DNA of 64,000 nt from UBA9926 sp913064795 (GCA_045560765.1 JBJKZD010000009.1:124001-188000); one strand, 5' to 3'; positions 18,473 through 28,491 are shown, numbered from the stretch's first letter. A program made the numbers and translations. Notes: generated from the sequence alone by a model not told the origin.

Positions 18473-20554
18473 CTAACGCACACTCTGCCCTGAATCTCTA
18501 ATGATTTTAGGCGTAATAAAGATCAGTAATTCATCTTTATCGTTGGTCCGGGCTGAATTACGAAATAGGCGACCCACCAAAGGAAGATCACCCAGGACCG
18601 GTGTTTTTAGTTGAATTAAATCAGTCCGCGTCTGATAGAGTCCCCCTAAGACCAAGGTTTCACCATCATTCACGATCACCTGGGTCTGAATGCTCTCTGT
18701 GTCAATCGCAGGCGGCCCGCCAGGAGTTGGGTCACCTCTTGAATTATTGGTTACATCCAACTCTAAGATGATTCTATCATCCGGTGTAATCTGCGGCGTG
18801 ACCGTCAACCCGACTGTTGCATTGATGAATGCGGTTGAAGTCGCACCGCCACCTGTATCCGATTGATAAGGAATCTGACTACCCGAATTCACACTTGCGG
18901 TACTCTTGTCCGAGGTAATAATTGTAGGCCTCGACACTGTTTCGCCGATCCCCTCGCTCTCAAAAAGCTGCAGCTCAAGATCGAGCAACAGATCGTTATT
19001 CACCAGTCCAAATGCAATACCACCTGTCTTTCCAGAGCCCGTTCCTAGGTCCACAATGAGATTTTCTGCCGGGGTCGCGCCAAGGGTTTCGATGGAGCTG
19101 CCATACTGAATGCCATTAGGACCATCGCCCCAAGTAATTTCACCGGCTGTTCCCCAACGAATGCCGGCTTCCCGCTTGAAGCTATCACTGGCTTTCACGA
19201 TCCTTGCTTCGATCATCACTTGCCTAACTGGGATGTCGAGCTGATCAAGTAGACTGCGCAGTTGATTGATCCGACTCTGTGTCTCGGTCAGGATAATCGA
19301 ATTCGTCCTGTCATCGACGATCACGGAACCACGCTCTGAAACAATCCCACTTGGACTGTCTTCCGAGCCGCCATCCGAAGCCGAAAACAATCCAACAATT
19401 TCCGCCGCGTTAGCATATTTCACTTTGATCAATTCTGTTCGCAAAGGTGCGAGCTCGGCGATTTCTTGTTTGTTTTCGAGCGCCGCCCTTTCTTGGTCGG
19501 CGAGATCAGCTGCAGGGGCAACCAAGAGCACATTACCCTGGACGCGCTTATCAAGGCCGTTGGTTCGCAAAACGATATCCAGCGCTTGATCCCAAGGCAC
19601 ATCCTTAAGCCTCAAGGTGATCCCGCCAGTGACGGCATCACTGGCCACCAGATTTAAATCAGCAAAATCAGCAACGATCTGTAACACGGCTCTGATCTCG
19701 ATATTCTGGAAATTCAGAGATAACTTGTCACCTTCATACAACAAGGTTCCATCCCCGGCGGTTGCAGGGCCTCGACCTTGGGCAACCGGCTTGACCTCGA
19801 GAATAAAGCGCCCATCGGCTTGATAAGCCAAGTAGTCAAAGGCACCGGTTGGCTGCACCTCAATGACCGCTGCGGACCCTTGCTCGAAAATATCGATGAG
19901 CGAAACGGGCGTTGCAAAGTCCGTCACGTCGAGCTGCTGGAGCAGCTCGTCGACCACAGAGGCGTTAGGCATCGTCAAAACAATCTTGCCCCCGCGCTGA
20001 TCAATATCAACCGCCATATTGGGGTCACTCAAAGACACAATAACCCGACCAGCACCGTCATTACCCCGCCGAAAATCAACCCCGGTAACGGCTTGGGTTC
20101 CATCCATGCCGCGCTCAAGACGAGAAATTCTGCTGTCTTGTTGCACACCCAAATCTCGTCCGACAGAAATGACAAGCGTTCGTCCACTGACCCGAGTGGT
20201 GTACCCGACCAATTCGGCCAAAGCAACGATGATTCGGGTTCTATCCCCCGACTCTAAAATTGTGACGTTTTGCGCGGTACCCGAACCTAAATCATGATAT
20301 TTCGAAGCCAAGCCACTCTTCACCCCCACTAGGTCTAGGGCAATCCGGGCCGGCTGAGCAATCGCGTACCCAGAGGGAAGTGGCGGGACATCATCAAACG
20401 TCAGTACAATATTAGTCTGATCCCCCTGAGCCATTGAGAAATCGACTTTCTGTAGTTCGAGGCCGGAGACGCCTGCTGCAACAAGCAGTCCCGAGAGCAA
20501 AATCCAAAAACGCAGCAGAACTCGAACTGATTGTGATCTCATCGTGTTTTTCAT
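18473..20554 (-). CDS. pilQ: Type IV pilus secretin PilQ
   Basis: 693 residues. Outer-membrane secretin through which the type IV pilus passes. A signal peptide (RVLLRFWILLSGLLVAAGVS) is followed by AMIN domains for peptidoglycan binding, an STN/N0 domain (LSLNFQNIEIRAVLQIVADF), an N1 domain and the C-terminal secretin barrel with VPLVGRLF-like LPLVGRLFRNSARTNDKDEL and LLIFITPKII. ATG 20554 is preferred over ATG 20560 because GAGG lies six bases upstream of it, whereas it abuts the earlier ATG. Last of the pilMNOPQ genes, followed by aroK. Confidence 0.96.
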   Translation of the reverse strand: MKNTMRSQSVRVLLRFWILLSGLLVAAGVSGLELQKVDFSMAQGDQTNIVLTFDDVPPLPSGYAIAQPARIALDLVGVKSGLASKYHDLGSGTAQNVTILESGDRTRIIVALAELVGYTTRVSGRTLVISVGRDLGVQQDSRISRLERGMDGTQAVTGVDFRRGNDGAGRVIVSLSDPNMAVDIDQRGGKIVLTMPNASVVDELLQQLDVTDFATPVSLIDIFEQGSAAVIEVQPTGAFDYLAYQADGRFILEVKPVAQGRGPATAGDGTLLYEGDKLSLNFQNIEIRAVLQIVADFADLNLVASDAVTGGITLRLKDVPWDQALDIVLRTNGLDKRVQGNVLLVAPAADLADQERAALENKQEIAELAPLRTELIKVKYANAAEIVGLFSASDGGSEDSPSGIVSERGSVIVDDRTNSIILTETQSRINQLRSLLDQLDIPVRQVMIEARIVKASDSFKREAGIRWGTAGEITWGDGPNGIQYGSSIETLGATPAENLIVDLGTGSGKTGGIAFGLVNNDLLLDLELQLFESEGIGETVSRPTIITSDKSTASVNSGSQIPYQSDTGGGATSTAFINATVGLTVTPQITPDDRIILELDVTNNSRGDPTPGGPPAIDTESIQTQVIVNDGETLVLGGLYQTRTDLIQLKTPVLGDLPLVGRLFRNSARTNDKDELLIFITPKIIRDSGQSVR

Positions 20555-20570
20555 AACCATCCTCGGTGCG

Positions 20571-21134
20571 TTATTCTTTCGCAGAACCCACTAATTCAAC
20601 TGTTCTGGGACGCAGCAACCATCCTCCGCCCCCATTGCTGACGATCTCGACAATTTCTAAACGATCTTCTTCAATTTTTTCGATTTTTCCCCATTGGGTG
20701 CCGATATACTGATTGACCCCTACTTGATGAATGGTGCCTTCTTCATCCCGAATCAAACCGTAGTATTGACCTCTGAGCTTGAGCGATCCAACGAGTTGGA
20801 GCGAGGTAAGATTGAACCCTTCCAAATAACTCTTCACATGATTTGAAGGAGGTCGAATGGAACCTGGAACAGGCTCGTTGGGGCGCTCGGGAATGACAAC
20901 CGGTGCCTGAAAAGGGCTTCGAAGGTTGGCAGCACCATATTTAAAAGGCTCATAGGGCTTAAATTCGGGAAGCGGTGCAATGCGGCCATGGGGCGCGGCC
21001 GCAACCTCATCCATAAAGGCGCGCAAGTCTTGAGTGTTGTTCCCTTCTGAGCAGCCTGCGAGCAGCGCCACTAGACCGGCGATTACCCCCGCCCTCCAAT
21101 TCCCCCTGACGCCCTGGGTGCTCGGGGACTTCAC
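20571..21134 (-). CDS. pilP: Type IV pilus assembly lipoprotein PilP
   Basis: 187 residues. Inner-membrane lipoprotein that links the PilN/PilO platform to PilQ. The lipobox LLAGC follows a short hydrophobic signal. A proline-rich linker leads to the beta-domain with LEGFNLTSLQLVGSLKLRGQ, YGLIRDEEGTIHQVGVNQYI and GTQWGKIEKIEEDRLEI, which is the PilP consensus. It starts at GTG 21134, overlapping the pilO stop as GTGA, with GGAG seven bases upstream. pilQ begins 16 bp after its stop. Confidence 0.94.
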   Translation of the reverse strand: MKSPSTQGVRGNWRAGVIAGLVALLAGCSEGNNTQDLRAFMDEVAAAPHGRIAPLPEFKPYEPFKYGAANLRSPFQAPVVIPERPNEPVPGSIRPPSNHVKSYLEGFNLTSLQLVGSLKLRGQYYGLIRDEEGTIHQVGVNQYIGTQWGKIEKIEEDRLEIVEIVSNGGGGWLLRPRTVELVGSAKE

Positions 21135-21775
21135 GATCCTGCTCCATCTTTATATCGGTAGGTTTTGGCCGTAATCTCCATCGTCAGCAAGGTGCCACCT
21201 TCTGTCCGACCGCCGCCTTGAGGTTTGATCTGAAAATCGTGCAGCGTGACGATTCTGGATAGATCAGCAACATCACTCACGAACGCGCCCAAGCTATGAT
21301 AGCCCCCAACCACTTCGATTCTGATGGGCTTCTCGATGTAATATTCCAGCACTTGTTCAGGTAACAGATCAATTTTATTAAACACTAAGCCATTCGATAC
21401 ACCGACCTTTGAAATGTCTTCGATCAAACCTGGAATTTCGGTATCGGACGGCAGCTGACTCAAGATCTGCTTAAAGCTTTCCTCCATCTCCAGCGCCTGT
21501 CTACGATAAGCCTCAAGGTGGACCGCTTGCCGATACTTTTCTTTAAATTCAGTTTTGAGCAGTCCCTCTTCCTTAACAACCCGATCGAGATCTGTCTGTA
21601 GATCTGTCACTAAGAAAAAATAGCCCAACAACAGTACGCCGATAAAAACAGCGACCCCGATCAACGCTTTGACTGGAGCCGGCCAGAGCCCAGCGCTACT
21701 AAAGTCGATATCGTTTAGATCGATTTCATTGAAATCAATCTCATTCAGCTTAGCCAAGGTATCTTTCAAGGCCAT
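21131..21775 (-). CDS. pilO: Type IV pilus inner-membrane platform protein PilO
   Basis: 214 residues. Bitopic inner-membrane protein that dimerises with PilN and aligns the pilus machine. An acidic amphipathic N-terminus (LNEIDFNEIDLNDIDF, a repeated D/E-I-D pattern) precedes one membrane helix (VAVFIGVLLLGYFFLV), a coiled coil, then a ferredoxin-like domain with ILSQLPSDTEIPGLIEDIS and YHSLGAFVSDVADLSRIVTL. ATG 21775 has GGGGAG five bases upstream and overlaps the pilN stop by one base; a longer in-frame version reaching 21895 is not credible. Confidence 0.95.
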   Translation of the reverse strand: MALKDTLAKLNEIDFNEIDLNDIDFSSAGLWPAPVKALIGVAVFIGVLLLGYFFLVTDLQTDLDRVVKEEGLLKTEFKEKYRQAVHLEAYRRQALEMEESFKQILSQLPSDTEIPGLIEDISKVGVSNGLVFNKIDLLPEQVLEYYIEKPIRIEVVGGYHSLGAFVSDVADLSRIVTLHDFQIKPQGGGRTEGGTLLTMEITAKTYRYKDGAGS

Positions 21776-22344
21776 CAGCGCTCCCCTGTCTCTACAGCGG
21801 GCGCACTCACACGGACCGATAGAGAGAATCGACTCGCCTCTGGTCCTGCTTGAGGGTAGGCATTGATTGAAGTGACATTCGCGCCTGAAAACCATTCAGA
21901 CCCGTCGAACTGACGCAACTGGCTAGAGATTCGGTTGTTGTCTTCAGCGACGCCGGTAATGGCAATGGATTCACCAGACAACGCAAGCCGCTCAAAAAAG
22001 ACATTATCGGATAACTGACGGGCCATCTCGTCAAACAGTCGCACACTGACCGGCCGATTACCCTGCAGCTCTTGGATAACCCGCATGCGATCGAGCAGCT
22101 CTTTTCGCTTTTTCTGCAGTACCCTAATTTGGCCAATTTTTGACTCAAGCACTTGAATTTCTGCGTTGATAAACGCGTTGCGGTCGTTTTGTCCGGAAAT
22201 TTCAGACTCGTAGAACCGCCAGGCGCCTGCCGTCAAAAGAGCCGCCATCAATGCTGACGCAGCAAGGCCATTGACCAATTCTCGCTGCAGGCGCTCACGC
22301 TTTCGAATGCGCCAGGGCAATAGATTAATTTTTAGATTAACCAT
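21775..22344 (-). CDS. pilN: Type IV pilus inner-membrane platform protein PilN
   Basis: 189 residues. Partner of PilO; its cytoplasmic tip binds PilM. The N-terminal INLLPWRIRKRERLQREL contains the conserved I-N-L-L-P-W-R motif that docks into PilM. A membrane helix (ALMAALLTAGAWRFYES), a coiled coil (about residues 55-95) and a ferredoxin-like domain ending in LSVRVSAP follow. AGGA lies six bases before the ATG. It is 37 bp downstream of pilM. Confidence 0.95.
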   Translation of the reverse strand: MVNLKINLLPWRIRKRERLQRELVNGLAASALMAALLTAGAWRFYESEISGQNDRNAFINAEIQVLESKIGQIRVLQKKRKELLDRMRVIQELQGNRPVSVRLFDEMARQLSDNVFFERLALSGESIAITGVAEDNNRISSQLRQFDGSEWFSGANVTSINAYPQAGPEASRFSLSVRVSAPAVETGER

Positions 22345-22381
22345 GAAGGTTCCTGAATCCTTAATTCACAGCGCTCGATCA

Positions 22382-23455
22382 TCAGTCGAAGCTCCGCATT
22401 GCTAACCCGCAGGCAATCATCATCGAAGGCGCATCTGCGAAGAGCCGTTCCTTATCAACGTGATCGCTGATCTTCATATTGTCGAAGGGATTCGCAATAC
22501 TGCACGGAGTCCCCAACTTCGCTTCAACAAAGTTTCCAAGCCCTGCTAAATTCGCAGTGCCACCCGCCAGCACGATTCGATCGACATCATTAAAGGCTGT
22601 GGCCGAATAAAAAAACTGTAAAGACCGCATAATTTGTTGGAGAAGCGCTTCTTTGAAGGGATTTAACACTGATTCCTCGTAGTCATCAGGAAGACCGCCA
22701 AACTTTTTGGCATAACCGGCTTCACCCGTGGTCATCCCGTACTTCTTTTGGATCTCATCAGTCAGATGCTTGCCGCCAAACATCTGCTCACGGGTATAGT
22801 GTACTTCGCTCCCAGACACCACAGACAACGTCATCATTTCTGCGCCGATATCAACAATCGCCAGCACATCTTTGCCAGCATCATCCCCGTCTCGGGTAAA
22901 GAGATCGAGATCTAACGAGATCGCTCTCTGAACACAATGTGCTTCAATATCAACTACTTCTGCTTCTAACCCTGCCATCTCAACCGTCGCTTGACGCGAT
23001 TCAATGTGCTCACGTCGGCAGGCAGCCAGCAACACTTCAACCAAGTCAGCCGATCGCGCGCTCTCTTCAAGCACCTGAAAATCAAGCGCAACCTCGTCCA
23101 ACGGATAGGGGATATATTGATCTGCATCGAGTAACAGCTGCTCTTCGATCTGATCTTCTTTTAAAGATGCGGGAACTTCGATGGTTTTGGTGATCACCGC
23201 GGAGCCCGCGACCGCGACCGCCACCGATTTCGCATTGGCTTTGGTCGTCTTTTTAAGGCGTTGAATGGCTTCGGAGACGGCTTCCAGGTCTACAATATCC
23301 TGTTCCACTACCGCATCTTCGGGCAGTGGTTCGGCGCCGTAGCTCTCCACCACATAGCCATCGGGGCCCAGACTTAATTCGAGTAATTTGATCGCAGACG
23401 CACTGATGTCTAATCCGATCAGACCTGGCTTTGACCGTTTCAGAAACTTCAGCAT
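22382..23455 (-). CDS. pilM: Type IV pilus cytoplasmic ATPase-fold protein PilM
   Basis: 357 residues. Actin/FtsA-like protein that forms a cytoplasmic ring and binds the PilN N-terminus. The N-terminal LIGLDISASAIKLLELS, the central LAIVDIGAEMMTLSVVSGSE (phosphate-binding region), YTREQMFGGKHLTDEIQ and the C-terminal RIVLAGGTANLAGLGNFVE match the fold's nucleotide-binding motifs. First gene of the pilMNOPQ operon; it diverges from the PBP1A gene across 182 bp that must hold both promoters. No convincing promoter was picked out there. Confidence 0.96.
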   Translation of the reverse strand: MLKFLKRSKPGLIGLDISASAIKLLELSLGPDGYVVESYGAEPLPEDAVVEQDIVDLEAVSEAIQRLKKTTKANAKSVAVAVAGSAVITKTIEVPASLKEDQIEEQLLLDADQYIPYPLDEVALDFQVLEESARSADLVEVLLAACRREHIESRQATVEMAGLEAEVVDIEAHCVQRAISLDLDLFTRDGDDAGKDVLAIVDIGAEMMTLSVVSGSEVHYTREQMFGGKHLTDEIQKKYGMTTGEAGYAKKFGGLPDDYEESVLNPFKEALLQQIMRSLQFFYSATAFNDVDRIVLAGGTANLAGLGNFVEAKLGTPCSIANPFDNMKISDHVDKERLFADAPSMMIACGLAMRSFD

Positions 23456-23637
23456 ACCTTTCTCTCAGAGTGAGCCAAGCTGGCTTCTCCATTTTTGGCC
23501 CTTAAAGAGCTAGAGTATCACCCAAAACCATCGAATAAACTATACTCATCCAAATCGGGGGTTCATACTTAGCTCGGGCGGAGCACTGACTTTGTGCCCC
23601 CAAAATCTTAAATTCGAAATTGGGTCAGTCACAGTCG

Positions 23638-26004
23638 ATGAAACGATTTCTGATATTACTCCTGCGGACAGCAGGTCTCGGTACAGCTGCACTCGGCATG
23701 GGGCTCGCTGCAGCATTTCTGTATCTCAACCCCCAGATCCCAGAAATTTCGACCTTCACCGAGGTCACTCTCAAAGCGCCACTAAAGATCGTTAGCCGCG
23801 ACGGGAAACTGATTCAGGAGTATGGGGAAAGATTGATTCCTATTCAATTTGAAGATATTCCCGAAACATTTATCAACGCCTTACTCAATACGGAGGACAA
23901 GCGATTCTTTGAACACAGCGGGATCGATCTTGTAACGCTAGCCAACGCGACGTGGCAACTTTTCATGAACAAAGGCGATATTAAGACCGGCGCATCGACG
24001 ATTACGATGCAATTGGTCAAAAATGTCTCTGGTGCCTCTGAAGTCCGTTTTATTCGTAAGTTCAGAGAGATGCTGCTGGCCCTCAAACTCGAACGGGCCC
24101 TAAGTAAACAAGAGATTCTAACGCTGTATCTCAACATCATTCCTTTCGGAAAACATGCCTATGGCATTCAAGCGGCCGCACAAACTTACTACGGCGGTAA
24201 GATTCAGGATCTGAGACTTGCGCAAATGGCAATGCTCGCAGGCATTCCAAAAGCACCTGAAGCAGGCAACCCGATCAACGGCCCAAAGCGGGCCTTAGAG
24301 CGCAGGAATCTCATCCTCCAGCGAATGGTAGAGCAAGGCTCAATTTCCCAAAGCGACTATCAATTGGCCGTTGCTGAGCCGATCACGGCCCGGGTCTTTG
24401 ACCGACAAATCGAACTTCCCGCACTGTACGCTGCGGAGCTGATTCGAAGCGAAGTGATTAAAGCATTTGGATCCAGGGCCTATGCGCTTGGGCTAAAAGT
24501 CGAATCAACCCTTGATAGCCGCATGCATGCCGCGGCGGAAGCAGCCGTGATCAAAAAGCTCAACGAGTATGACCAACGGCACGGTTATCGAGGCCCAGAG
24601 GAAGCGCAACTCGCAGGAACACGCACCTACTTGGCAGGCAATCAGACGGAATTTCCCGCTTATTGGAAACAGCGGCTGAAGGACGCCAACGTCATCGGCG
24701 ATCAACACCCAGCTATTGTCATCGATATTACTGGCCAGTCTGCGCAGGTGCTGACTCGATCAGGCAGCATTGAAACACTGACGTGGGAAGGCCTGCGCTG
24801 GGCTCGGCCTTACGTCAACGTCAATCAGCGGGGTCGAGCGCCACAATCAACGAGCGACATTTTAAACATTGGTGATTTGATCCGCATCGCGCCCACTGAC
24901 GATGAGGGTTGGCGTCTCGGCCAAGTGCCCGCGCTCCAGGCAGCATTTGTTGCACTCGATCCTGATGATGGCGCGATCAGAGCTATGGTCGGAGGCTATG
25001 ACTTTAGGCTCAATCAATTCAACCACGCAACCCAAGCCAGACGTCAGCCTGGCTCGACCTTTAAACCGTTTTTCTACGCCGGGGCCATGGAGCAAGGGAT
25101 AACAGCTGCATCAATTTATAACGATGCGCCCGTGGTGCTGCCCGGTGGCGAGCTAGAAGAAAAGTATCGCCCGAAAAATTCCGGCAGTGGCTTTCGCGGC
25201 AACATACGGTTACGGGAAGCACTCTATCGGAGTATTAATTTGGTCTCGCTACGAGTCTTACTTGATTATGGATCGAGCAACGCCATCGATTATGTCAGCC
25301 GCTTCGGTTTTAACACCGATGGATTTCCAAACAACGTTCAGCTGGCTTTTGGCGGCGGCACCATCGCCCTCACACCCCTTGAGATTGCGACCGGCTACGC
25401 TGTCTTTGCCAATGGCGGCCGAGCGGTCGACAGCTTTTTGATTCAATCCGTCACCACTGTGAACGAAAGTTCATCGATCATCGATCGCGAGCAATTCTGC
25501 CGCGGTGGTTGTCGTGGCGCATCCGCTGAGCAGGTGGTGGACCCTAGAGTTGCTTTCATCATGAACAGCATCCTTAAAGACACCATTCAAAAAGGGACTG
25601 GACGAAAAGCTTTTAGAGCGCTCAAAAGAACGGACTTGATGGGTAAGACAGGAACAACCAATGATGCCGACATTTGGTTTTCTGGCTACAACGGCGACAT
25701 TGCGGCGACTGCTTGGGCCGGCTTCTCAAGTAACGCGCCGGTTGGCAACAGAGAGTGGGGGTCAACAACACCCATAGAGACTTGGATTGATTTTGCGAAA
25801 TCGGCTCTGCCCAACGTCAGCCCGGAGGTGGCCCGTGTGCCGGACGGTATTGTCTCCATCAAAATCGACCCGAAAACGGGACAACGAACCAGTCCTTCAG
25901 ACCCTGATGGGGTTTTCGAATATTTCAGGCAAGAATTTGCCCCGGAAGAGGCACAGCGGCTGGCCAGTGATGAGGATGCCGCGGATTATCAGGCGATTTT
26001 TTAG
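23638..26004 (+). CDS. mrcA: Penicillin-binding protein 1A (bifunctional transglycosylase/transpeptidase)
   Basis: 788 residues. Class A PBP that polymerises and crosslinks peptidoglycan at the outer face of the inner membrane. An N-terminal membrane anchor is followed by the GT51 domain with catalytic E86 in NTEDKRFFEHSGID and the block GASTITMQLVKNV. The transpeptidase domain has the nucleophile S473 in QPGSTFKPF, the S-x-N triad SIN in YRSINLVSLR, and K670 in KTGTTNDADIWF. ATG 23638 is used; a TTG at 23620 would add six residues, and neither has a strong ribosome site. The position opposite pilM is the classical ponA arrangement. Its last four bases overlap convergent rpmE. Confidence 0.96.
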   Translation: MKRFLILLLRTAGLGTAALGMGLAAAFLYLNPQIPEISTFTEVTLKAPLKIVSRDGKLIQEYGERLIPIQFEDIPETFINALLNTEDKRFFEHSGIDLVTLANATWQLFMNKGDIKTGASTITMQLVKNVSGASEVRFIRKFREMLLALKLERALSKQEILTLYLNIIPFGKHAYGIQAAAQTYYGGKIQDLRLAQMAMLAGIPKAPEAGNPINGPKRALERRNLILQRMVEQGSISQSDYQLAVAEPITARVFDRQIELPALYAAELIRSEVIKAFGSRAYALGLKVESTLDSRMHAAAEAAVIKKLNEYDQRHGYRGPEEAQLAGTRTYLAGNQTEFPAYWKQRLKDANVIGDQHPAIVIDITGQSAQVLTRSGSIETLTWEGLRWARPYVNVNQRGRAPQSTSDILNIGDLIRIAPTDDEGWRLGQVPALQAAFVALDPDDGAIRAMVGGYDFRLNQFNHATQARRQPGSTFKPFFYAGAMEQGITAASIYNDAPVVLPGGELEEKYRPKNSGSGFRGNIRLREALYRSINLVSLRVLLDYGSSNAIDYVSRFGFNTDGFPNNVQLAFGGGTIALTPLEIATGYAVFANGGRAVDSFLIQSVTTVNESSSIIDREQFCRGGCRGASAEQVVDPRVAFIMNSILKDTIQKGTGRKAFRALKRTDLMGKTGTTNDADIWFSGYNGDIAATAWAGFSSNAPVGNREWGSTTPIETWIDFAKSALPNVSPEVARVPDGIVSIKIDPKTGQRTSPSDPDGVFEYFRQEFAPEEAQRLASDEDAADYQAIF

Positions 26005-26213
26005 CTGCTGCTACCGCGACGAAAGCGCTTATTGAACCGGTCTATCCGTCCCGCAGAGTCGATGGTTTTCTGTTTACCGGTATAAAAAGGATGGCATTGC
26101 GAACAGACTTCGATTGAAATATCGGAACACAACGTTGATTTTGTCTCGACAACATTGCCACAACTACAGGTGGCTTTCATCGGCTCGTACTTGGGATGCG
26201 CATCGACTTTCAT
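26001..26213 (-). CDS. rpmE: 50S ribosomal protein L31 (zinc-binding type)
   Basis: 70 residues. Primary L31 that bridges the two ribosomal subunits. The zinc-binding cysteines are visible as ATCSCGN (C16, C18) and EVCSQCHPFYTGKQK (C37, C40), so this is the zinc-containing form rather than the zinc-independent YkgM type. It converges on mrcA with a four-base stop overlap and diverges from priA over 82 bp. Confidence 0.97.
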   Translation of the reverse strand: MKVDAHPKYEPMKATCSCGNVVETKSTLCSDISIEVCSQCHPFYTGKQKTIDSAGRIDRFNKRFRRGSSS

Positions 26214-26295
26214 TGGATATACCTAGCTTTCAGTTCGCTAAAAAGGCGCAAATGATACCAGAGAAAACCACAGAAGCAAGCGGGTCAAGCGATCT

Positions 26296-28491
26296 ATGAC
26301 TGAGACGCCCCCTCGCCCTGAACGCTACTACCAAGTCGCGCTACCTGTACCGCTCCCCTCTGCTTTCGAATATCGCTCGAATGAGGCGCTTCAAACCGGT
26401 CAGCGTGTTCGGGTCTCTTTTGCCGGTCGGTTTCTCATTGGGATTGTCATCAGCGCCGCTGCCAGTCCTCGAACCAGCGGCCACACCCTAAAGGCCATCA
26501 ATCAAGTGTTTGAAAACGAACCCTTGCTGCCCGCCCCAGTTTTTGAACTCTGCCAATGGGCCGCCCAATATTATTTACATCCATTAGGAGAGGTTTTTGC
26601 GGCGGCCTTGCCTAAAAAGATTCGATCCGGCGACGATATCAAGACGAAAACCTTCCAACTCGTCGCAAGCCCCAACAGCCCTGAGAGACGGATAGATTCG
26701 TCCCTCAGTCGATCACCCAAACAGCGGGCACTCATGTTGCGTCTTGCTCAGGGCGAGGGATTCAATCGCGAGAAGCTGAAGCGAGAAAAATATTCGAAAG
26801 CAGTGGTTGACGGTCTGCTGCAGCGTGGTTTCGCGCATTGGCAGACCGAGACACCGTCTGCCGACACCTACCCGCAGCACGTCCGCAGCGATACGGTCCT
26901 TTCTGCAACTGACCCTCAGAGTGATGCAATCTCCGCCGTAAGCTTTAAGGGTCACCAGACCTATTTACTCTACGGCGTGACCGGCAGCGGAAAAACCGAA
27001 GTCTATCTTCAACTCATTGAAAAAGTGCTTGAGGCAGGCAAGCAGGCCCTCGTACTCATTCCTGAAATTTCATTGACGCCCCAAACCATCGAACGGTTTA
27101 GAGACCGATTTGAAGCCCCCGTCGTGACCCTGCACTCAGAATTGACCGATCGAGAACGAGCAAATCATTGGCGTGATGCTCGATCGGGCCGAGCTCGAAT
27201 CATCATCGGTACCCGTTCGGCTATTTTCACCCCAACACCTGATCTTGGACTGATCGTGGTCGATGAAGAACACGACAACTCCTATAAACAACAAGATGGT
27301 TTTCATTATTCGGCGCGGGATCTAGCAACGGTTCGCGGCTTGATCGAAAAGATTCCGGTTGTACTCGGCTCAGCGACACCCTCTCTCGAATCGTTACAAA
27401 ACGTCGAGGCTGGGAAGTACCATCTGCTCGAACTTCCAGAGCGTGCCAATGGCGCTCAAAAAGAGCAGTACACCCTATTTCCTGTGCCCCAAGGACAGAC
27501 CAACGCCTTCCCGGACCCGGCTTTGCTCGAAATTATCAAGCAGGTCCTGGACAAAGGCGAACAGGTTTTAGTGATGCGAAATCGGCGTGGCTTTGCACCG
27601 GTTCTTTACTGCACCCATTGCCAATGGATCGCGCAGTGCGCCCAGTGTGATGCGCGCCTGACGATGCACAAAGCTCGCAATCATCTCCAATGCCACCATT
27701 GTGGAGAACAGCAAAGCATTCCATCTCAGTGCCCGTCCTGCAGCCAATTGAGTCTGATTCCCTTGGGGGAAGGAACCCAACGGCTCGAATCAATGCTCAA
27801 CCAGCAGTTTCCGGACTATCCAGTTATCCGAATCGATAGTGATAGTACCCAGCACCGTAGCGCCCTCGAATCAATGCTCAACCGCGTCAATGCAGGCGGT
27901 CCGTGCATCCTCGTTGGCACCCAGCTGCTCGCCAAAGGTCACCACTTCACTGGCATCACCCTCGCCCTTGTGCTCGATGTCGATCAGGGCTTTTTTAGCT
28001 CAGATTATCGAGCCATTGAACGAACCGCCCAACTTATCATCCAAACAGGCGGTCGAAGCGGCCGAGAGGCCCTTCCCGGCGCTGTTTATCTCAGCACAAC
28101 GCTGCAAGACCTTCCTGAATTACAAGCGCTCATCCAAAGCGATTATTTAACGTTTGCCCAGAACCTCCTCCAGCAACGTAAGCACCACAAGCTCCCCCCC
28201 TACGCCAGTCACGCGACCGTAAAAGCCGATGCTCGTCAACCCGAGACGGCTTATCGTTTCCTGGCCGGCATCGCACAGCAGGCAAGAGCGAGCCACGGAT
28301 GTGAAATCCTCGGACCAGTTCGTCCCGGCATGGAAAAGCGAGCGGGGTGGTACCGAGCACAACTGCTCGTTACCAGCCAGAGCAGACCATCCCGGGCACG
28401 AACCCTGATCCGAATCGAAAAGCTCTTACGCGAAAACAAAAACCGATCACTGCGGTGGTCTATTGACGTTGACCCCTCCGATCTCGTCTAA
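26296..28491 (+). CDS. priA: Primosomal replication protein N' (PriA helicase)
   Basis: 731 residues. 3'-to-5' helicase that restarts stalled or collapsed replication forks. The N-terminal 3'-DNA-binding domain is followed by Walker A GVTGSGKTE (residues 227-235), the DEEH box in LIVVDEEHDNSYKQQDGFHY, and an eight-cysteine zinc module with pairs in YCTHCQW, CAQCDAR, CHHCGEQ and CPSCSQ. The helicase C-terminal part includes VGTQLLAKGHHF and QTGGRSGREA. In Pseudomonas argS follows priA; here the SPOR-domain gene follows directly. The gene contains two identical 19-bp stretches 81 bp apart (27784 and 27865), both encoding LESMLN. Confidence 0.96.
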   Translation: MTETPPRPERYYQVALPVPLPSAFEYRSNEALQTGQRVRVSFAGRFLIGIVISAAASPRTSGHTLKAINQVFENEPLLPAPVFELCQWAAQYYLHPLGEVFAAALPKKIRSGDDIKTKTFQLVASPNSPERRIDSSLSRSPKQRALMLRLAQGEGFNREKLKREKYSKAVVDGLLQRGFAHWQTETPSADTYPQHVRSDTVLSATDPQSDAISAVSFKGHQTYLLYGVTGSGKTEVYLQLIEKVLEAGKQALVLIPEISLTPQTIERFRDRFEAPVVTLHSELTDRERANHWRDARSGRARIIIGTRSAIFTPTPDLGLIVVDEEHDNSYKQQDGFHYSARDLATVRGLIEKIPVVLGSATPSLESLQNVEAGKYHLLELPERANGAQKEQYTLFPVPQGQTNAFPDPALLEIIKQVLDKGEQVLVMRNRRGFAPVLYCTHCQWIAQCAQCDARLTMHKARNHLQCHHCGEQQSIPSQCPSCSQLSLIPLGEGTQRLESMLNQQFPDYPVIRIDSDSTQHRSALESMLNRVNAGGPCILVGTQLLAKGHHFTGITLALVLDVDQGFFSSDYRAIERTAQLIIQTGGRSGREALPGAVYLSTTLQDLPELQALIQSDYLTFAQNLLQQRKHHKLPPYASHATVKADARQPETAYRFLAGIAQQARASHGCEILGPVRPGMEKRAGWYRAQLLVTSQSRPSRARTLIRIEKLLRENKNRSLRWSIDVDPSDLV

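Noticed and set aside
23456..23637. TATACT at 23541 as a promoter for the PBP1A gene
   Set aside because: No acceptable -35 at the right distance and several AT-rich alternatives in the same gap.
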